Under the pieces are notes generated by a model. The model was not told the DNA's origin, made no database searches, and worked only from the letters and a program-made list of their open reading frames with translations. This document shows positions 50,173 through 60,137 of a DNA stretch of 64,000 nucleotides, in pieces (within the stretch, counting starts at the first letter, position 1; each line of letters opens with the position of its first letter). The translations under genes and the position numbers were made by a program. Source of the DNA: Bog-159 sp963707465 (lineage in GTDB: Bacteria > Acidobacteriota > Terriglobia > Bryobacterales > Bryobacteraceae); contig CAVPQK010000024.1 in assembly GCA_963707465.1 (NCBI GenBank), forward strand, positions 310,001-374,000, read 5' to 3'.

Positions 50173-52287
50173 ATGAGCCTGAATCGACGCGACTTTATCG
50201 TGCTGCCAGCCGCGACCATAGCCAATTCGTTGTTCGCCGCCGAGCCGGCGCCCTGGCAACGGAAAATCCGGCGGGTAGGTCAGACCAACATGACCGAACA
50301 CGATCCCGTGGTGCTCGATGTTGAACAATGGGCGGATTACTGGGCCAGCCTGAAGGTGGACGCGGTGCTGATCAGCGTGACCGGCATTCTGGCGTTTTAT
50401 CAGACGAAGGTGCCATACCACCGGAAAGGCAAATTTCTTGGCGACCGGGATTTCTTCGGCGAGTGTTGCGCCGCCGCCAGGAAGCGCGGCCTGCATGTGA
50501 TTGCGCGCACGAGTCCGGACCTCAATTGGGAAGACGCGGTGGAGGCCCATCCGGAGTGGTTCCAACGCGACGCGCAAGGCAACGCTGTGCATCACTCCGA
50601 GGATACCCGGCTGTTCCGTACGTGCATGTTCACCACGTACATGACCGATTACATGCCCGCCATCATGCGCGAGATCAACTCGCTCTATGCGGTAGACGGC
50701 ATGTACACGAACGCGTGGCCGCCCCTGGCCGCGCTGCCGGTCTGCTATTGCGAACAATGTAAGCGGCTGCCGCAGGCGGGGACGATTGAGTATTGGGAGA
50801 AGTTCAACGAGCGCACCATGTATCTGTGGAAGCTGTACGATTCCATCGCCAAAGAGAAGAATCCGTCGAATTTCTATTTCGGGAATCTCGGCGGTGGCAT
50901 ACGCAGCACGGCCAGTTTGGTGAAACTCGGCGAGGTGTGCGAGTGGTTCCAGTGCGACAACCAGGGAAGGGGCGGAGACGATACGCCGATCTGGGGCTGC
51001 GCGCTGCAAGGCCGCGTGTGCTATGCCGTCCAAAAGGGCAAGATGGCCACCAACGTGACAGGGGCGTGGTCCACCGGCACGCCCCGCTGGCGTAACGTCT
51101 ACAAGTCCCGGCAAGAGGAACAGATGTGGTTCAACGAGACGCTCGCCTCGGGAATGGCGCCTTATCACCACATCATCGGTGGCGAGAACGGGATGGGCGA
51201 GGACCGCCGCTGGCTCCAGCCGGCGCGGGAATATTTCGATTGGATGGCCCGCCACGACACCCACTTCGCGAACAAGCGCTCGATTGCGAATCTGGGCATC
51301 GTAATGGGGCAGCGGACCCACTTATTCTATAAGCCCCCGCGTGGCGCGCTGATGCGGGAATACATGGACGGGATATATTACGCCCTGCTCGAAGGCCGCT
51401 TCCTGTTCGATTTCGTGCATGAAGACAAGCTTGCGCCGGAGGACCTGGCTCCATACTCCGCACTGGTGCTGCCCAACACCGCGCTCCTCAGTGACGAGCA
51501 GTGCCGGCAGTTGCGCGCTTACGTGGATGCCGGAGGATCGCTACTGGCCACATTCGAGACCAGCCTGTACACCGAGCGCAACGAGCGGCGCCCCGATTTC
51601 GGGCTGGCCGATGTATTCGGTATTCGGAAGGCGGGGGAGATCGTGGGCACGACCGGTAACGCTTATCTCGCGCGTATCGAGAAGCCGCATGCCATCCTCA
51701 ACGGCTTTTCAGGCACAAGTTGGCTCCCCGGTGCGGAAAATCGGATGCCGGTTGGCCCTGTGGAAGACCCAATTCTGACTGTGGTGCCCGGCTTCGTGGC
51801 TTACCCTCCGGAACTGTCGTACCCGCCTCGGGCGCGGACGAACGAACCGGCAGTCGTGGTGCGGCAAAAGGGCAAGAGCCGCCTGATCTACTTCCCCGGC
51901 GACATCGAGCGGACCATGTGGCGATCCGGCCACACCGACCTGGCGCGGCTGCTCCAGAACTCGATCCGCTGGGTCGCGGGAGCGAATCCTCCAGTTACGA
52001 TCCAAGGCGACGGCGTGATCGAATCCTTCGCATGGGAAACGGAGGCTGGGTTTGCCGTGCACATCCTCAATTACACGAACCCCGCCATGCACCGCGGATG
52101 GATCAGGGAATTCTATCCCATTGGAGGCCAGAAAGTGAGAATGTCACTCCCCCCGGGCAAGCGAGTGAGCCGGGTGGAACTGTTGCGGGCCGGGGCGAAC
52201 ATCCCGTTTACCGGAGGTACCGCCACAATCGAGTTCACGATTCCCAGAGTCCTGGACTACGAAGTGGCGGCTCTCTATTCCGCTTGA
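50173..52287 (+). CDS. Tat-exported glycoside hydrolase-like protein (GHL6 type)
   Basis: A 704-aa exported protein with a Tat-type leader (MSLNRRDFIVLPAATIANSLFA). Residues about 45-370 look like a TIM-barrel hydrolase of the hypothetical GHL6 family: VDAVLISVTGILAFYQTKVPYH, ARKRGLHVIARTSPDLNWEDA, and VDGMYTNAWPP with VCYCEQC. About 370-600 resembles the beta-galactosidase trimerisation (class I amidotransferase-like) domain: YMDGIYYALLEGRFLFDFVHE ... YSALVLPNTALLSDEQCRQLRAYVDAGGSLLATFE. The rest is a beta-rich domain with HILNYTNPAMHRGW. It probably acts on plant or microbial polysaccharide; substrate not readable. It lies 65 bp after the broken ADOP. Confidence 0.82.
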   Translation: MSLNRRDFIVLPAATIANSLFAAEPAPWQRKIRRVGQTNMTEHDPVVLDVEQWADYWASLKVDAVLISVTGILAFYQTKVPYHRKGKFLGDRDFFGECCAAARKRGLHVIARTSPDLNWEDAVEAHPEWFQRDAQGNAVHHSEDTRLFRTCMFTTYMTDYMPAIMREINSLYAVDGMYTNAWPPLAALPVCYCEQCKRLPQAGTIEYWEKFNERTMYLWKLYDSIAKEKNPSNFYFGNLGGGIRSTASLVKLGEVCEWFQCDNQGRGGDDTPIWGCALQGRVCYAVQKGKMATNVTGAWSTGTPRWRNVYKSRQEEQMWFNETLASGMAPYHHIIGGENGMGEDRRWLQPAREYFDWMARHDTHFANKRSIANLGIVMGQRTHLFYKPPRGALMREYMDGIYYALLEGRFLFDFVHEDKLAPEDLAPYSALVLPNTALLSDEQCRQLRAYVDAGGSLLATFETSLYTERNERRPDFGLADVFGIRKAGEIVGTTGNAYLARIEKPHAILNGFSGTSWLPGAENRMPVGPVEDPILTVVPGFVAYPPELSYPPRARTNEPAVVVRQKGKSRLIYFPGDIERTMWRSGHTDLARLLQNSIRWVAGANPPVTIQGDGVIESFAWETEAGFAVHILNYTNPAMHRGWIREFYPIGGQKVRMSLPPGKRVSRVELLRAGANIPFTGGTATIEFTIPRVLDYEVAALYSA

Positions 52288-52312
52288 GCCGAGCGTCTCG
52301 TCGCCGATCGCT

Positions 52313-53140
52313 TCAGGAGAACTGTTGCAGCCCGACTCGCGCCTTTTTACTGTCGGCCCCCATCACGAGCTTCTTGATGCCGGTGCGAGTGGAGGCGACG
52401 CCAGCGTAGTTCTGATAGAAGATCCGCCAGTGACCGGCCACGCGCACGCCCAGAACTGTGGTGTATTGCGATGCGTGCGCCACTACATTTACACGTCCCA
52501 GGTTCTGCTTGGCTACTCGTGCGCTCTGCTCTAGCGCGTCGAACGTGTTCCGATATTCGGTCTTCTTCAGTGACGCTGTTTTCGCAAAGCCCGGGATCGC
52601 GTTCTTGAGGTTCTTCATGTATGTGTTCGAATCCGTCGCAGTCAGCGCCAGACCGTTGGCATGGCACACCACCTCATTGCCGGCGATTGTGCCGAAATAG
52701 ATGGAGCATCCGGTAAGCGGATCGGTGAACATGAGATCTGGCCCGCCGGCCGCGGGAAGCGTCAGCAGCGAAATTTGATTGGCGCGTGCCGGAAGGTAGA
52801 GCACACGACGATAGCCTGGCTGCTTATCGGGCCGCACCTCGCCCCGGTAATAGTTCGGCTTGCCGTCTTCAGCCTCGAGCCCCAGGTAGCATGTCGGTGG
52901 ATTTCGCCCTTGGATCGCCGTGACTTCGATGCAGTCATCCGCGGTGATCGGCACGGCACCCAGATTCATAGTGGCGACGGTATTGTCGAGCCCCTTCTTA
53001 GCGACCAGACCGCCGCCCATCGCCTGCCAGGTCGACGCCGGGCCAATCGAACCATAATTCGCGATCTTTACGAAATGTTGGCGCAGGAAAGTCTCGGGAT
53101 CGTTTTTGAGCGCGTCTGTAGCAGCAGCGTCGATAGCCAT
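52313..53140 (-). CDS. Hypothetical cytoplasmic protein
   Basis: A 275-aa protein starting MAIDAAATDALKNDPETFLRQHFVK with a good ribosome site (GGAGA). Distinctive segments are MGGGLVAKKGLDNTVATMNLG, IEVTAIQGRNPPTCYLGLEAEDGKPNYYRGEV and LMFTDPLTGCSIYFGTIAGNEVVCHANG. The C-terminal third has ARVAKQNLGRVNVVAHASQYTTVLGVRVAGHWRIFYQNY. No leader or membrane span is present. I do not recognise a family; the alternating strands suggest a compact enzyme or binding fold. It is convergent with the glycoside hydrolase gene (25 bp) and divergent from an ADOP gene. Confidence 0.65.
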   Translation of the reverse strand: MAIDAAATDALKNDPETFLRQHFVKIANYGSIGPASTWQAMGGGLVAKKGLDNTVATMNLGAVPITADDCIEVTAIQGRNPPTCYLGLEAEDGKPNYYRGEVRPDKQPGYRRVLYLPARANQISLLTLPAAGGPDLMFTDPLTGCSIYFGTIAGNEVVCHANGLALTATDSNTYMKNLKNAIPGFAKTASLKKTEYRNTFDALEQSARVAKQNLGRVNVVAHASQYTTVLGVRVAGHWRIFYQNYAGVASTRTGIKKLVMGADSKKARVGLQQFS

Positions 53141-53272
53141 CGATTGTTCTCCGGGTGCAACTCCCAGTCTAGCCTTATTTGGGGCGGCCAACTGGGACCC
53201 AATGAACAGGAGGCCGTGGCACAACGGAAACAATTAGGACCTTTTGCGGTGGTTCGAGCGTATTTATAGCAA

Positions 53273-55738
53273 ATGGGATCTGCCAATCAATTCAAGCACC
53301 TGTTACGCAGGCTTCTCCGGTCGCCGATGTTCACGCTGATCACCGTGCTGACCATCGCCATCGGCGTGGGCGCCAACGCCGCCATCTTCAGCGTAATCAA
53401 CGGCGTTTTGCTCAAGCCGTTGCCTTATCCCGATCCCGAACGGCTGGTCGGTGTCTGGCAGTCCGCCCCGGGGCTCGACATTCAAACCTTGAATGTTTCT
53501 CCATCGGACTATTTCACTTTTCGCGATGAGAATCGCACCATGCAGCAGTTCGGCACCTGGAATGGTGGCAGCGTGAGTATCACCGGGCTGGCCGCGCCGG
53601 AGCAGGTGCAGAGCCTGACGGTGACCGAGGGAACCTTGAATGCGCTGGGGGTGCAGCCTTTGGTCGGGCGCTGGTTCAACGCCACGGACGATAGCCCCGG
53701 AAGTCCGGACACGGCGATTCTGACCTACGGATACTGGCAGCGCCGCTTTGGCGGCGACGTCTCCGTGGTCGGACGGCAGATCCGCGTGGACGGACAATCG
53801 AAGCAGATCATCGGCGTGATGCCGCAAAATTTCCGCTTCCTCGATCAGAAGCCGGAGCTGATTCTTCCTCAACAGTTTGACCGCGCCAAGACCAAACTGG
53901 GGAACTTCAGTTACCAGGCCCTGGCGCGATTGAAACCCGGGGTCAGTCTGGCTCAAGCCAACGCGGATCTCGCGCGCATGATCCCGATGGTGAATACCAG
54001 GTTCGCGCCGCCGCCCGGTTTCAGCGCCAAGCTCTTCGAGTCGGCGCGGATCGCGCCAAATGTGCGCCCGCTGAAGCGCGACGTTGTCGGCGACCTGGGC
54101 AAGGTCCTCTGGGTGCTGATGGGCTCTATCGGCGTGGTGCTGTTGATCGCCTGCGCGAACGTAGCAAACCTGCTGCTGGTGCGGGCCGAGGGACGCCAGC
54201 ATGAACTAGCCATTCGCGCGGCGCTCGGCGCTGGTTCCGCACGGATCGGCCGCGAATTCCTGCTGGAGAGCGTATTCCTCGGGTTGGCCGGCGGTGTCGC
54301 CGGGCTCGGCCTGGCATACGCGGCCCTGCGGCTGTTGGCGGTCATCGCGCCCGCCTCGTTGCCGCGGATCGAGAATATCACTATCGATCCGCTGGTACTG
54401 TTGTTTACACTGGCCATCTCCTTGGCAGCCGGTGTGCTTTTCGGGATCATGCCCGCGATCAAATATGCAGGCGCCAGCGTAACAGGCACCTTGCGCGCGG
54501 GGGGACGATCGCTCAGCCAGAGCCGCGAGGCGCATCGCGCGCGGAACACCCTGGTCGTGCTGCAGATGGCGCTAGCCGTGGTGTTGCTGATCGGTTCCGG
54601 CCTGATGATCCGGACGTTTCAAGCCTTGAGGCAGGTACAGCCCGGGTTCACACACCCCGAAGAGCTGCAGACCTTTGCCGTTTTTCTTCCCGAAGGGCAC
54701 CTCAAAAATCCGGAGCAGGTCATCCGGACTTTCCAGGAGATTCAGCGCAAGATTTCCACCCTCCCGGGTGTGAGCGCGGTGGCGTTCGCCAGCTCTGTGC
54801 CCACCGACGGCAACAATAGCACCGACCTGCTATACGCGCAGGACAAGGATTACTGAGAGGGCCAACTTCCGCCGCTCCGGCGATTCAAGTTCGTCGCGCC
54901 AGGCTTCTTTCAAACCATGCAGACACGGCTCGTCGCGGGCCGCGATCTCACCTGGACGGATGTTTACGATCACAGAAACGTCACCATCGTCTCGGAGAAC
55001 ATGGCGCGCGAGCTTTGGCGTAGTCCGGCGGGCGCGCTGGGCAAGCGCATCCGCGAAGGCATGAACGATTCCTGGCGCGAAATTGTCGGCGTGGTGCAGG
55101 ATGTGCATTCCGACGGCGCGGATCAGAAGGCGCCGACTACCGTGTATTGGCCTATGATGCTGCCTAAATTCTGGGGCAACGAGATGTTCGTGCAGCGGCG
55201 CGCGGTGTTCGCCATTCGCGGCAGCCGCGCAGGTTCCGACAGTCTGATCAGGGAGGTCCGCCAGGCGGTTTGGTCGGTGGATCCCGACCTGCCGCTCGAG
55301 AGCGTGCGCACCATGGCAGAGGTCTATCGCGGCTCGATGGCGCGCAGTTCCTTCACGCTGGTGATGCTGGCCATCGCCGGCGGCATGGCTTTGCTGCTGG
55401 GTATCGTGGGAATCTACGGCGTCATTTCTTATTCGGTCTCGCAGCGGACCCGGGAGATCGGCATTCGCATCGCGCTGGGCGCCCGGGAAACCTCGCTTAG
55501 GGCAATGGTCGTGCGGCAGGGCGTGTGGCTGGCGGCCGCCGGCGTGGCGATCGGCCTCCTGGCCGCTGTGGGTCTGACGCGGATCATGGCATCGTTTCTT
55601 TTCGCGGTCAGCCCGGTCGACCCGATTACTTACGTTGCCGTAGCGGCGGGACTGGTGACCGTGGCGGCTGCGGCCAGTTATGTGCCGGCCTACCGCGCGT
55701 CCACTATAAATCCGGTGGAGGCGTTGCGGACAGACTAA
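53273..55738 (+). pseudogene. ADOP permease interrupted by one in-frame TGA
   Basis: A MacB/FtsX-like ADOP of about 821 residues in one frame, with a TGA at 54854-54856. Before it: FKHLLRRLLRSPMFTLITVLTIAIGVGANAAIF, a MacB domain and FtsX helices to LLYAQDKDY; after it, in the same frame, EGQLPPLRRFKFVAPGFFQTMQ and the rest through QRTREIGIRIALGARETSL to the C-terminal NPVEALRTD. The stop replaces one residue in a segment that in relatives is continuous. All other features are intact, so this is either a recent nonsense mutation, two polypeptides, or a base error. The downstream half has no obvious ribosome site before ATG 54917. Confidence 0.88.
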
Positions 55739-55744
55739 GACCAA

Positions 55745-55782
55745 AAAAGCTCCACCGCAAGGCCTCTTGCGGTGGAGCTTTT
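55745..55782. terminator. Bidirectional rho-independent terminator
   Basis: A perfect 15-bp stem (AAGCTCCACCGCAAG / CTTGCGGTGGAGCTT) with a GCCT loop, extended by AA/TT. It has an A-run on the left and TT on the right, so it can stop transcription from both sides. It sits between the convergent ends of the ADOP (55738) and the secreted-protein gene (55797). Confidence 0.88.
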
Positions 55783-55796
55783 CCAGGGGGAGAAGA

Positions 55797-56213
55797 CTAG
55801 CGGACACTCAGCGCGGGCAGGATAACGGCAGCGAGTTGGCCGCCATCCGAAGTCAGCTCACGCTCGAGCTTCGATGGGGAAACGTGGCCGCACACCGCGT
55901 CGGTCTTCACGTCGGCCAGGAAGTAGCGGTCGGCGACTTTGTGGAACACCACCACGCTCTTGTCCTTGGTGGTGCGATATCCGCTCTCGGAGCCTGGCGC
56001 CAGCAGCATCACAGCTTTGCCGGTTTCGGCATTCCGGATGGTCATTACGTCGTGGGTGGCCCACAAGGTGTAATTCCCGGCCGGCAGCGTGGTGTTCTGT
56101 ACCGAGAACTCGAAGGGGATCGAAGCAGCCGCCTTGGTTTGTGCGGAGAGCCCGCTGGCTCCCAACAGCGCGACCGCGCCGACGCTCAGCATGATGTTCT
56201 TTAACGTTTTCAT
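55797..56213 (-). CDS. Secreted protein, left copy of an inverted pair
   Basis: A 138-aa exported protein: signal peptide (LKNIMLSVGAVALLGASG, cleavage near SAQ), then IPFEFSVQNTTLPAGNYTLWATHDVMTIRNAETGKAVMLLAPG (in parts) and VVFHKVADRYFLADVKTDAVCGHVSPSKLERELTSDGG. It is a beta-rich family frequent in Acidobacteriota, function unknown. Its paralog at 60322-60741 is about 85% identical in protein by eye and lies in the opposite orientation. The ATG at 56213 follows GGAGAAAAGAAA. Confidence 0.8.
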   Translation of the reverse strand: MKTLKNIMLSVGAVALLGASGLSAQTKAAASIPFEFSVQNTTLPAGNYTLWATHDVMTIRNAETGKAVMLLAPGSESGYRTTKDKSVVVFHKVADRYFLADVKTDAVCGHVSPSKLERELTSDGGQLAAVILPALSVR

Positions 56214-56422
56214 TTTCTTTTCTCCTCTGCTCTCCTCCATTGGCTTCTGGTGGATCACGGCGGGTAGAAAAGCATGTGCGGGGCCAAACCCGGAACGCCC
56301 GCGCGAGTTGGCGCAAGTGGCTGATAATCCAGCCGGTTGTGGAGCGGAGGCGGCGCGCGGGGTGGCGCGCGTGCGGCTCGGATCTGAACCTGCGGGTGAA
56401 ACCGGTCACCAAAAGGTGAACG
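55797..56422 (-). repeat. Left arm of inverted duplication (gene plus leader)
   Basis: Inverted copy of 60138-60741. The similarity covers the coding sequence and about 200 bp upstream of it, including TTCACCTTTTGGT at the far end and GTGATCCACCAGAAG just before the ribosome site. The rest of the gap to 56538 (about 115 bp) holds nothing I recognise. Confidence 0.8.
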
Positions 56423-56538
56423 ACTCAGGAAGGGAACGCTGGGTCGTCGCACCGGGCGGCGGGCGTGGCCGACGCGGCTCAAAAGGGTTCATGGAAACGG
56501 GCTGGCCTTAATCGCCTGTACCGCGCCCTAATCTAGTA

Positions 56539-56955
56539 GTGAACAACTTCAACGTGCCCGCCGCGCCCGAACTGGTTGTCGAAATCGATGGAGGTAGCCT
56601 GAGCCTGCGGGTCTCGACTTCCGGCAATATCGACGGAAGTATCGACGCGCGCGGGCGATTTGACCGCCTGCATCTTACAACCGACGACGGACAAATCGAG
56701 GTGGAGGCGCTGGCCGGATCACGCATGGCCAGTCGATGGGAACTGCACACCGGTGATGGCTCGATCACGATACGGCTGCCACGGGACTTTGCCGCCGATC
56801 TCGATGCCGCTACCGGCGACGGGCACATCAGGATTGACCTACCATTCACGTCCGCCAAATTCGACGAGGCTTGCGTCAGGGGTAAGTTGAATGGCGGCGG
56901 GCCTCTGCTGACCCTGCACACCGACGACGGTTCGATTGAAATTGAGCCGCTGTGA
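56539..56955 (+). CDS. DUF4097-like beta-helix protein, probably truncated
   Basis: A 138-aa protein with the regular LTTDDGQIEVEAL / LHTGDGSITIRLP / AATGDGHIRIDLP / LHTDDGSIEIEPL ladder of the DUF4097 family. The family's N-terminal signal peptide and first half are absent, so it looks like the C-terminal half of a longer gene, or a small cytoplasmic variant. The start is GTG at 56539 with no good ribosome site, and the 5' side is the end of the inverted-repeat arm, which could have cut the gene. No function is known. Confidence 0.6.
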   Translation: MNNFNVPAAPELVVEIDGGSLSLRVSTSGNIDGSIDARGRFDRLHLTTDDGQIEVEALAGSRMASRWELHTGDGSITIRLPRDFAADLDAATGDGHIRIDLPFTSAKFDEACVRGKLNGGGPLLTLHTDDGSIEIEPL

Positions 56956-57031
56956 TGGGTTCTTGTGAGCTTCCAGTACCCGCTGTTCATGGACCTCTTC
57001 CTCTACCCTGCGTTGGAATAAGATATTACGA

Positions 57032-60000
57032 ATGGCCAAAACTCTAATCCTCTCGGCCGCCGGTGGGTTTGCACTGCTGGCGATCGCGACAATCTCGAGC
57101 GCACAACATCATGGCTACGATCAGTCCCTTTGGGGAGGGCTACACTACCGCATGATCGGGCCGGAACGCGGGGGGCGCGTCACCGCGGTGACCGGAGTGC
57201 CGTCACAACCTCACACATTCTATATGGGCTCGACCGGCGGCGGTGTCTGGAAGACGGTCGACGCCGGACACACCTGGACCAACATCTCGGATGGCTTCTT
57301 CGCGGTGGCGTCCATGGGGGCCGTCGAGGTGTCGCTGTCGAATCCCGATGTCGTCTATGCGGGCACCGGTTCGTCGAAGATCCGCAGCAATGTGTCCATC
57401 GGGCGCGGAATCTACAAATCCGCGGATGCAGGCAAGAGTTGGACTTTTGCGGGCTTGCGCGATACCGGGCAAATCTCTACCATCCGCGTCGACCCCGGCA
57501 ATCCGGATGTGGTGTATGTGGCGGCGCTGGGCAATCCCTTCGCGCCGAACAAAGAGCGCGGTGTGTACCGCTCGACCGATGGCGGCAAGAACTGGAAGCA
57601 GATCCTGTTCCTTTCCGACAGCGTGGGAGCTGCCGATCTGGAACTGCAGCCGGGCAACCCCAAGGTGATCTTCGCCTGTATGTGGCGCGGCGAGCGCAAG
57701 CCCTGGACCATCATCAGCGGCGGGCTGGAGGGCGGAATCTATAAAAGCACCGATGGCGGCGACACCTGGGCTAAACTGGCGGGCGGCCTGCCGCACGAAT
57801 TGTTCGGGCGCAGCAACGTGGCGATTTCGGCGGCTAGGCCGGAACGAGTCTACGCCCTCATTGAAGCCAAACCCGGCTCCGGCCTGTACCGCTCCGAAGA
57901 TGCCGGCGCCACCTGGACGCTGGTGAACGGATCCGGCGCCATCATTACTCGTCCTTTTTATTACGACACCCTGGGCGTGGATCCCAACAACCCCGATGTT
58001 GTTTATATCGGCGATGAACGCTGGTTCAAGAGTACCGATGGCGGCAAGACCGTGCGCTCCGCACAAGCGCCCCACGGTGATCACCACGATATCTGGATCA
58101 ACCCGAAGAACTCCGATTACATGATTCAATCCAACGATGGCGGCGCGAATGTGTCGCTGGATGGGGGCCACACCTGGAGCACGCAGACCAACCAGCCCAC
58201 CGCGGAGATTTACCAGGTGGCTGTGGACGATCAATATCCCTACCGCGTTTATGGAGCGCAGCAAGACAACACTACCGTGATCGCCCCCAGCCTGCCGTTG
58301 GGGGACGGGCAGGATTTTCGCGTAGGGCCGGGCTGCGAGACGGGACCGATCATACCTAACCCCGCGAATCCGGAGGTGGTGTACGGAAGTTGCAAGGGCC
58401 AATTCACGGTACAGAACATCACCACCACCGATGAAATGAGCTACTGGGTGGGCGCCGAATCGCTCTACGGCAACGGCGGCGACACCCTGATTTACCGTTT
58501 CCAGCGCGTGTCTCCGATGGAGGTTTCGCCGCATGCGCCGTACGCGGTCTACTATGGATCGCAATATCTGCATCGCACGCTGGACAATGGCGTGACGTGG
58601 CAGAAGATCAGCCCCGACCTGACCGCGCATCCATCCGGCGCGCCACAAGCGCCCAGCGGCGAGCCGATCACGCGCGACGCCACCGGCGAAGAGGTCTACA
58701 GCACGCTCTACGCGATCCGCGAATCTCCGGTACAAAAAGGCGTGATCTGGACCGGATCGAACGACGGCCTCGTCTATGTCACGCGCAACGACGGCGGCAC
58801 TTGGGAAAACGTGACACCCAAAGATCTGCCGCCGGGTGGGCGAGTGCAGAATATCGAACCGAGTCCGCATCGCGCGGGTACGGCTTACGTGGCGATCTAT
58901 CGCTACCTGCTGGGCGACTTCGCGCCGTATATTTACCGCACCGCCGATTTCGGAAAGAGCTGGACGCGGCTCACCGACGGCTCCAATGGCATCGCCAAGG
59001 ACGAACCCACGCGTGTGGTGCGCGAAGATCCCGCGCGCGAAGGGCTGCTTTACGCCGGCACGGAATTCGGCATGTACGTCTCATTCGACAACGGGGCGCA
59101 TTGGCAGCCATTCCAATTGAATCTGCCGGTGACGCCGGTGACCGATCTCAAGGTGGCGCACAAGGACCTGGTGGTGTCCACCGAGGGGCGTTCGTTTTGG
59201 ATTCTCGACGACCTCACCCCGCTCGAACAACTGAACGATAAGGCGATGGCGGCGGATGCGTGGCTGTTCGCGCCGCGCGAAGCCGTGCGCACTCCGCCGC
59301 GTGGAGGCGGGGGCGGGCTGGGGCGGACTTCGGGCGTGCAGTATCCGCCGGTCGGCGCGGGCATCAATTACTACCTGCGCTCCGCGCCCGCCGACGATAT
59401 CACGTTGGAGGTGCTGGACGGCCAGGGCCAGCTGGTGCGCAAGTTTACCAGCGCCGGCGCCCGTGCCGGGGGGCGTTCGCAGGAGGCCGACGGCTCGTCC
59501 GGGGACGACGAAGAAGGCGGCTTCCGCATGCGCGGCGCGGCACCCAGGCTGGATAAGACACCCGGCATGCATCGCTTTACCTGGGATCTGCGCTATCCCG
59601 GGCCATGGCAAAGCGCCACGCGTCCGGAAGGTCCCAACGGCCCCATGGCGGTTCCCGGGAAATACGCGCTGCGTTTGACGGTGGGATCGTGGACCGCCAC
59701 CGAGCCGCTCACCATCGTGGAAGATCCGCGCGTGACCAAGGCCGGCGTCACCACGGCGGACCTGCGCGAGCAGTTCGAGCACAACATGCGGATGCGCCAA
59801 CTGGTGAGCGACGCTAACCAGTTGGCGTCCAAGTTACGGGGCGAACAGGCGAAGCTGCGCGGGGCCGCGCCGGGCAGCGCCGCGGCAGCGGAATTGGCCA
59901 ACCTGAACGACTTCGCCAGCCGCTTGGTGACGCCGCCGATCCGCTACAGCCAGCCCGGCCTGCAGACTCACATCACGTACCTATACAGCATGACCAACAG

Positions 60001-60109
60001 CACCGACCAGAAGATCGGCCGCGATGCCATCGAGCGCTACGCCACGCTGCGCCATGCACTGGACGGCATCACGGCCGAGCTCAATCGGGTGACCGCCGCC
60101 GGAAAATGA
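57032..60109 (+). CDS. Exported BNR/VPS10-like beta-propeller protein
   Basis: A 1025-aa exported protein with a signal peptide (ILSAAGGFALLAIATISSAQ). It is built from Asp-box/BNR repeats: STGGGVWKTVDAGHTWTN, GIYKSADAGKSWTF, GVYRSTDGGKNWKQI, GIYKSTDGGDTWAKL, GLYRSEDAGATWTLV and others up to about residue 740, the layout of VPS10/sortilin-like or sialidase-like propellers. The last part (about 760-1025) has a glycine-rich linker, a strand-rich domain (TPGMHRFTWDLRYPGPW) and a C-terminal helix (EQFEHNMRMRQLVSDANQLASKL). No catalytic motif is clear. Such proteins are abundant in Acidobacteriota. It lies between the two inverted copies. Confidence 0.88.
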   Translation: MAKTLILSAAGGFALLAIATISSAQHHGYDQSLWGGLHYRMIGPERGGRVTAVTGVPSQPHTFYMGSTGGGVWKTVDAGHTWTNISDGFFAVASMGAVEVSLSNPDVVYAGTGSSKIRSNVSIGRGIYKSADAGKSWTFAGLRDTGQISTIRVDPGNPDVVYVAALGNPFAPNKERGVYRSTDGGKNWKQILFLSDSVGAADLELQPGNPKVIFACMWRGERKPWTIISGGLEGGIYKSTDGGDTWAKLAGGLPHELFGRSNVAISAARPERVYALIEAKPGSGLYRSEDAGATWTLVNGSGAIITRPFYYDTLGVDPNNPDVVYIGDERWFKSTDGGKTVRSAQAPHGDHHDIWINPKNSDYMIQSNDGGANVSLDGGHTWSTQTNQPTAEIYQVAVDDQYPYRVYGAQQDNTTVIAPSLPLGDGQDFRVGPGCETGPIIPNPANPEVVYGSCKGQFTVQNITTTDEMSYWVGAESLYGNGGDTLIYRFQRVSPMEVSPHAPYAVYYGSQYLHRTLDNGVTWQKISPDLTAHPSGAPQAPSGEPITRDATGEEVYSTLYAIRESPVQKGVIWTGSNDGLVYVTRNDGGTWENVTPKDLPPGGRVQNIEPSPHRAGTAYVAIYRYLLGDFAPYIYRTADFGKSWTRLTDGSNGIAKDEPTRVVREDPAREGLLYAGTEFGMYVSFDNGAHWQPFQLNLPVTPVTDLKVAHKDLVVSTEGRSFWILDDLTPLEQLNDKAMAADAWLFAPREAVRTPPRGGGGGLGRTSGVQYPPVGAGINYYLRSAPADDITLEVLDGQGQLVRKFTSAGARAGGRSQEADGSSGDDEEGGFRMRGAAPRLDKTPGMHRFTWDLRYPGPWQSATRPEGPNGPMAVPGKYALRLTVGSWTATEPLTIVEDPRVTKAGVTTADLREQFEHNMRMRQLVSDANQLASKLRGEQAKLRGAAPGSAAAAELANLNDFASRLVTPPIRYSQPGLQTHITYLYSMTNSTDQKIGRDAIERYATLRHALDGITAELNRVTAAGK

Positions 60110-60137
60110 AAGCGCGCGTGGTCCTTTGCCGTTGAGC

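Noticed and set aside
50047..51321. 424-codon open frame on the minus strand
   Set aside because: Antisense to the glycoside hydrolase-like gene, which has a Tat leader and family motifs.
54854..54856. TGA as selenocysteine codon in the ADOP gene
   Set aside because: No SECIS-like hairpin was noticed downstream, relatives have no Cys there that I know of, and permeases of this family are not selenoproteins.
57203..58870. 555-codon open frame on the minus strand
   Set aside because: Antisense to the BNR propeller gene; no recognisable domain, and GC-rich coding DNA often gives such frames.
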